A stretch of DNA of 7,607 nt. It comes from an uncultured Devosia sp. GTDB lineage: Bacteria > Pseudomonadota > Alphaproteobacteria > Rhizobiales > Devosiaceae. This document shows, piece after piece, positions 5,911-7,607 of the stretch (the first letter of the stretch is position 1; each line of letters starts with the position of its first letter). The stretch covers positions 1-7,607 of the forward strand of contig CAMLOA010000077.1 of NCBI GenBank assembly GCA_946481445.1, given 5' to 3'. The translations under genes were made by a program, and so were the position numbers. A model generated the notes under the pieces. The model was not told the DNA's origin. It did not search any database and saw only the letters and a list, made by a program, of their open reading frames with translations.

Positions 5911-6405
5911 ATGCGAGCGATGGTGATGGAACATCCGCACCCCACCTCGGTTTCGATTGAATCGCCCGCGGTCGCGCTGGGCGCAGCCCTGAGGGTGCGC
6001 CGCAAGGTCTTGGGTATCAGCATGACGGCGGCTGCGGCTGCCGCAGGGATGTCGCGGGTCACCTGGCACCGGCTGGAGAAAGGGGCGGGTACGGTGGCCG
6101 TGGGGGCGATGCTGGCGGCGGCCGGGGCCCTGGGTCTGGAGGTCCGGCTTGTGGCGCCCGGAGACCGCGCCGCGGAACTGCCGGACCGCACGCTGCCTCT
6201 GGACATACGTCTTAAGGACTACCCCCAGCTGCGGTCACTGGCGTGGCAGGTGCAGGACGGCCAGCAAAGGCTCGCACCGCGCGAGGCATACGACCTCTAC
6301 CTTCGCAACTGGCGCCATGTCGCCGTGGGGCGGCTGTCCCCGCACGAGCGTTCGCTGATCCGGGCGCTGGGCGAGACTTTCGGCGAGGCCGTGGGAGATG
6401 TTTGA
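5911..6405 (+). CDS. XRE-family helix-turn-helix regulator, likely antitoxin of an AbiEii-type pair
   Basis: A 164-residue protein with an XRE/Cro-like helix-turn-helix at about residues 22-78; the probable recognition helix is around MSRVTWHRLEKG (47-58). A C-terminal region of about 80 residues (LPLDIRLKDYPQLRSLAWQVQ, then LAPREAYDLYLRNWRHV) resembles that of regulators encoded beside AbiEii/AbiGii-type nucleotidyltransferases. Its stop overlaps the next start by 8 bases (ATGTTTGA), a classic sign of translational coupling in toxin-antitoxin operons. It probably binds the inverted repeats just upstream and represses its own promoter; neutralising the toxin is inferred. The start is uncertain: ATG 5911 has AAGGA 11 bases upstream, rather far, and ATG 5920 and 5926 are in-frame alternatives. 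The frame is intact although its partner is broken. Confidence 0.82.
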   Translation: MRAMVMEHPHPTSVSIESPAVALGAALRVRRKVLGISMTAAAAAAGMSRVTWHRLEKGAGTVAVGAMLAAAGALGLEVRLVAPGDRAAELPDRTLPLDIRLKDYPQLRSLAWQVQDGQQRLAPREAYDLYLRNWRHVAVGRLSPHERSLIRALGETFGEAVGDV

Positions 6406-6951
6406 GCAGCTCCACCACCGGCGCATTGCCGCCATCCTGGCGAGTCTGGATGGCGACCGGCTGCGGAAGGCCGGTTGCTGGTTCGGCGGAGGGACCGCCA
6501 TCGCCTTGCTGAAGGGCGAGTACCGCGAATCGGTGGACATGGACTTTCTGGTTTCGGACCTGCAGGGCTATCGCTGGATGAGGCAGCATCTGGATGGGGC
6601 GCAGGGTCTCGATGCGGTACTGAGGCCGGGTGCCGGAGCGATTGCCATCGTCGGCGCAATCCGGCCGATCAATACGGGATCCGGACATCGCTGGATGACG
6701 GCGTCGGCAGGCCGATCAAGTTCGAGATCGTCCTCGAGGCGAGGATGGTTCTGGATGTCCCCCCGGTGCGTCGCAAGATCTTGGGGGTCACAGTGATGGG
6801 CGCCGGGGATCTGGCCGCCTCCAAGCTGCTGGCCAATGCCGATCGCTGGCGGGACGACAGCGTGTTCTCGCGCGACATCATCGACCTCGCCATGCTCGAT
6901 CTGCCGCCGCGCCTCCTGCAGCCGGCCGCACGGGGGGCGGGGCTCAAGTAG
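6398..6951 (+). pseudogene. AbiEii/MenT-like nucleotidyltransferase toxin gene, frameshifted and C-terminally short
   Basis: Minimal nucleotidyltransferase of the AbiEii/AbiGii toxin family, known in relatives to modify tRNA or nucleotides and stop growth. Frame 1 (from ATG 6398) carries FGGGTAIALLKGEYRESVDMDF at residues 29-50, that is the GG[G]T motif and the metal-binding Asp47-x-Asp49. It reads correctly to Ile88-Arg89 (6659-6664), then turns into unrelated Ser/Arg-rich sequence ending at 6796. The next frame resumes the family sequence at once: DQYGIRTSLDD, RPIKFEIVLEAR, GDLAASKLLANADRW and the RDIIDLAML motif, with a stop at 6949-6951. Adding one G to give CGGGCC at 6662-6666 joins both halves into about 184 residues. 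From memory, homologues continue for some 40-50 residues more, so the 3' end also looks lost. Gene start is supported by GAGG 9 bases upstream and the 8-base overlap with the regulator. A sequencing error cannot be excluded for the frameshift. Confidence 0.85.
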
Positions 6952-6985
6952 TGCCGTGGCGGTTCGATATCGTTCCTGACGGTCG

Positions 6986-7010
6986 CCCGGCAATGGGGGC
7001 GGTTGCCGGG
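6986..7010. repeat. Inverted repeat CCCGGCAA-N9-TTGCCGGG
   Basis: Perfect 8-bp arms (6986-6993, 7003-7010) with a 9-base G-rich loop, in the gap between the broken nucleotidyltransferase gene and the response regulator gene. No T-tract follows. An imperfect direct repeat, GGTCGCCCGGC (6981-6991) and GGTCGCCTGGC (7009-7019), frames it. It could act as an RNA stabiliser or bidirectional pause site; function unknown. Confidence 0.5.
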
Positions 7011-7084
7011 TCGCCTGGCCCCCGCACTTGAGGTAGGCTGGTCCGGCACGTGTCGAACCCGGCGGATGCCGATAGGGGGTGGAC

Positions 7085-7607
7085 ATGAGCGGTAGCACCC
7101 GGTCGGGTGATGACAGGATGTTCGAGTTCCGGGAGGAACCCGGTGAGGGCACGGGCGCCGTGGCGGCCGCGCCGCTGACCGTGCTGAGCGTGGACGACGA
7201 CCAGGCGTTCCAGCAGTCGCTGCGCCTGGCCCTGTCGGACTTCCGTTTCAACGACAGCCCCTTGCGCCTGCTCACGGCCTCCTCGGCCGCCGAGGCCGAG
7301 GCGCTGCTGGCTGAGCAGCCCGACGTCTCGGCGATCCTGCTGGACGTGGTCATGGAGACCGACGACGCCGGCCTGCGCCTGGTGCGGGCGGTGCGCGAGC
7401 AGATGGGCAATTCCGAGGTGCGGATCGTGCTGGTGACCGGGCAGCCGGGCATGGCGCCGATGCAGCAGACCCTCGAACAGCTGGACATCAGCGACTACTG
7501 GCTCAAGACCGACCTGTACCGCGAGCGCCTGCGCGGGATCGTCACCGGCACCCTGCGCACCTGGCGCGAGATCCGGGCCCTGGGCCGGGCCAAGCGCGGC
7601 CTGCAGC
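7085..7607 (+). CDS. Response regulator receiver protein (DUF3369-type output protein), 3' end missing
   Basis: The frame is open to the right edge, giving 174 residues of a longer protein. A short leader (MSGSTRSGDDRMFEFREEPG) is followed by a receiver domain from about 32 to 160: acidic pocket VDDDQ at 36-40, phospho-acceptor Asp87 in ILLDVVMETDDAGL, Thr118 in IVLVTGQPG and Lys141 in DYWLKTDL. The MFEF leader, the METDDAGLRLVR stretch and the GQPGMAP motif are typical of receivers followed by a DUF3369 domain, often with GGDEF/EAL or HD-GYP output modules for cyclic-di-GMP; the output part lies outside the window. ATG 7085 has AGGGGG 5 bases upstream. It probably works with a sensor kinase encoded nearby but not visible. 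High GC is chromosome-like. Confidence 0.88.
   Translation, partial: MSGSTRSGDDRMFEFREEPGEGTGAVAAAPLTVLSVDDDQAFQQSLRLALSDFRFNDSPLRLLTASSAAEAEALLAEQPDVSAILLDVVMETDDAGLRLVRAVREQMGNSEVRIVLVTGQPGMAPMQQTLEQLDISDYWLKTDLYRERLRGIVTGTLRTWREIRALGRAKRGLQ

Noticed and set aside
6660..6670. Programmed -1 ribosomal frameshifting in the nucleotidyltransferase gene
   Set aside because: There is no slippery heptamer at the switch point and no convincing downstream structure; loss of one G explains the frame change more simply.
6986..7010. Rho-independent terminator at the CCCGGCAA/TTGCCGGG hairpin
   Set aside because: No T-tract follows on either strand, so it is listed only as an inverted repeat.
6568..7488. 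306-residue minus-strand open frame
   Set aside because: It runs antisense through the nucleotidyltransferase and the receiver domain and is Ser/Arg/Pro-rich without recognisable motifs.
1..7607. CRISPR array, tRNA or rRNA genes, insertion sequence
   Set aside because: No regularly spaced direct repeats, cloverleaf-like sequence, transposase motifs or long terminal inverted repeats were seen.

Overview
The window looks like a piece of a high-GC gammaproteobacterial chromosome, most likely Xanthomonadaceae (Stenotrophomonas, Lysobacter or Pseudoxanthomonas type). That is inferred from codon use, from the TfpX/TfpZ-type pilin accessory protein and from the DUF3369-style response regulator. It is not a database result.

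Region 1 (1-3293) is a surface-polysaccharide island with lower GC than the rest. On the plus strand are a 5'-truncated GtrB-like polyprenyl-phosphate glycosyltransferase, a four-helix SMR/EamA-type membrane protein (possible lipid-linked sugar flippase) and a very clear WecE-type dTDP-4-keto-6-deoxyglucose aminotransferase, followed by a hairpin terminator. A left-handed beta-helix acyltransferase faces them on the minus strand. Together they suggest synthesis of a 4-amino-4,6-dideoxy-galactose sugar, transfer to a lipid carrier, flipping, and decoration of O-antigen or a related glycan, with acylation as a possible extra step.

Region 2 (3424-4110, minus) is a TfpX/TfpZ-like type IV pilin accessory membrane protein with chromosome-like high GC. 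No pilin gene is next to it.

Region 3 (about 4280-6951, plus) is a defence or toxin-antitoxin-like segment. It holds a YjjJ/HipH-like HipA-family kinase with its own N-terminal helix-turn-helix. After a promoter rich in inverted repeats come an XRE regulator and an overlapping AbiEii/MenT-type nucleotidyltransferase gene. The nucleotidyltransferase has lost one G (CGGGCC to CGGCC at 6662-6666) and also seems short at its C-terminus, so it is called a pseudogene. An intact regulator/antitoxin thus remains beside a broken toxin gene. A 16-bp perfect palindrome covers the Shine-Dalgarno and start codon of the kinase gene, and a 24-bp inverted repeat with HipB-like N8 spacing sits in the promoter of the regulator.

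Region 4 (7085 to the end, plus) is the N-terminal receiver part of a response regulator that runs out of the window.
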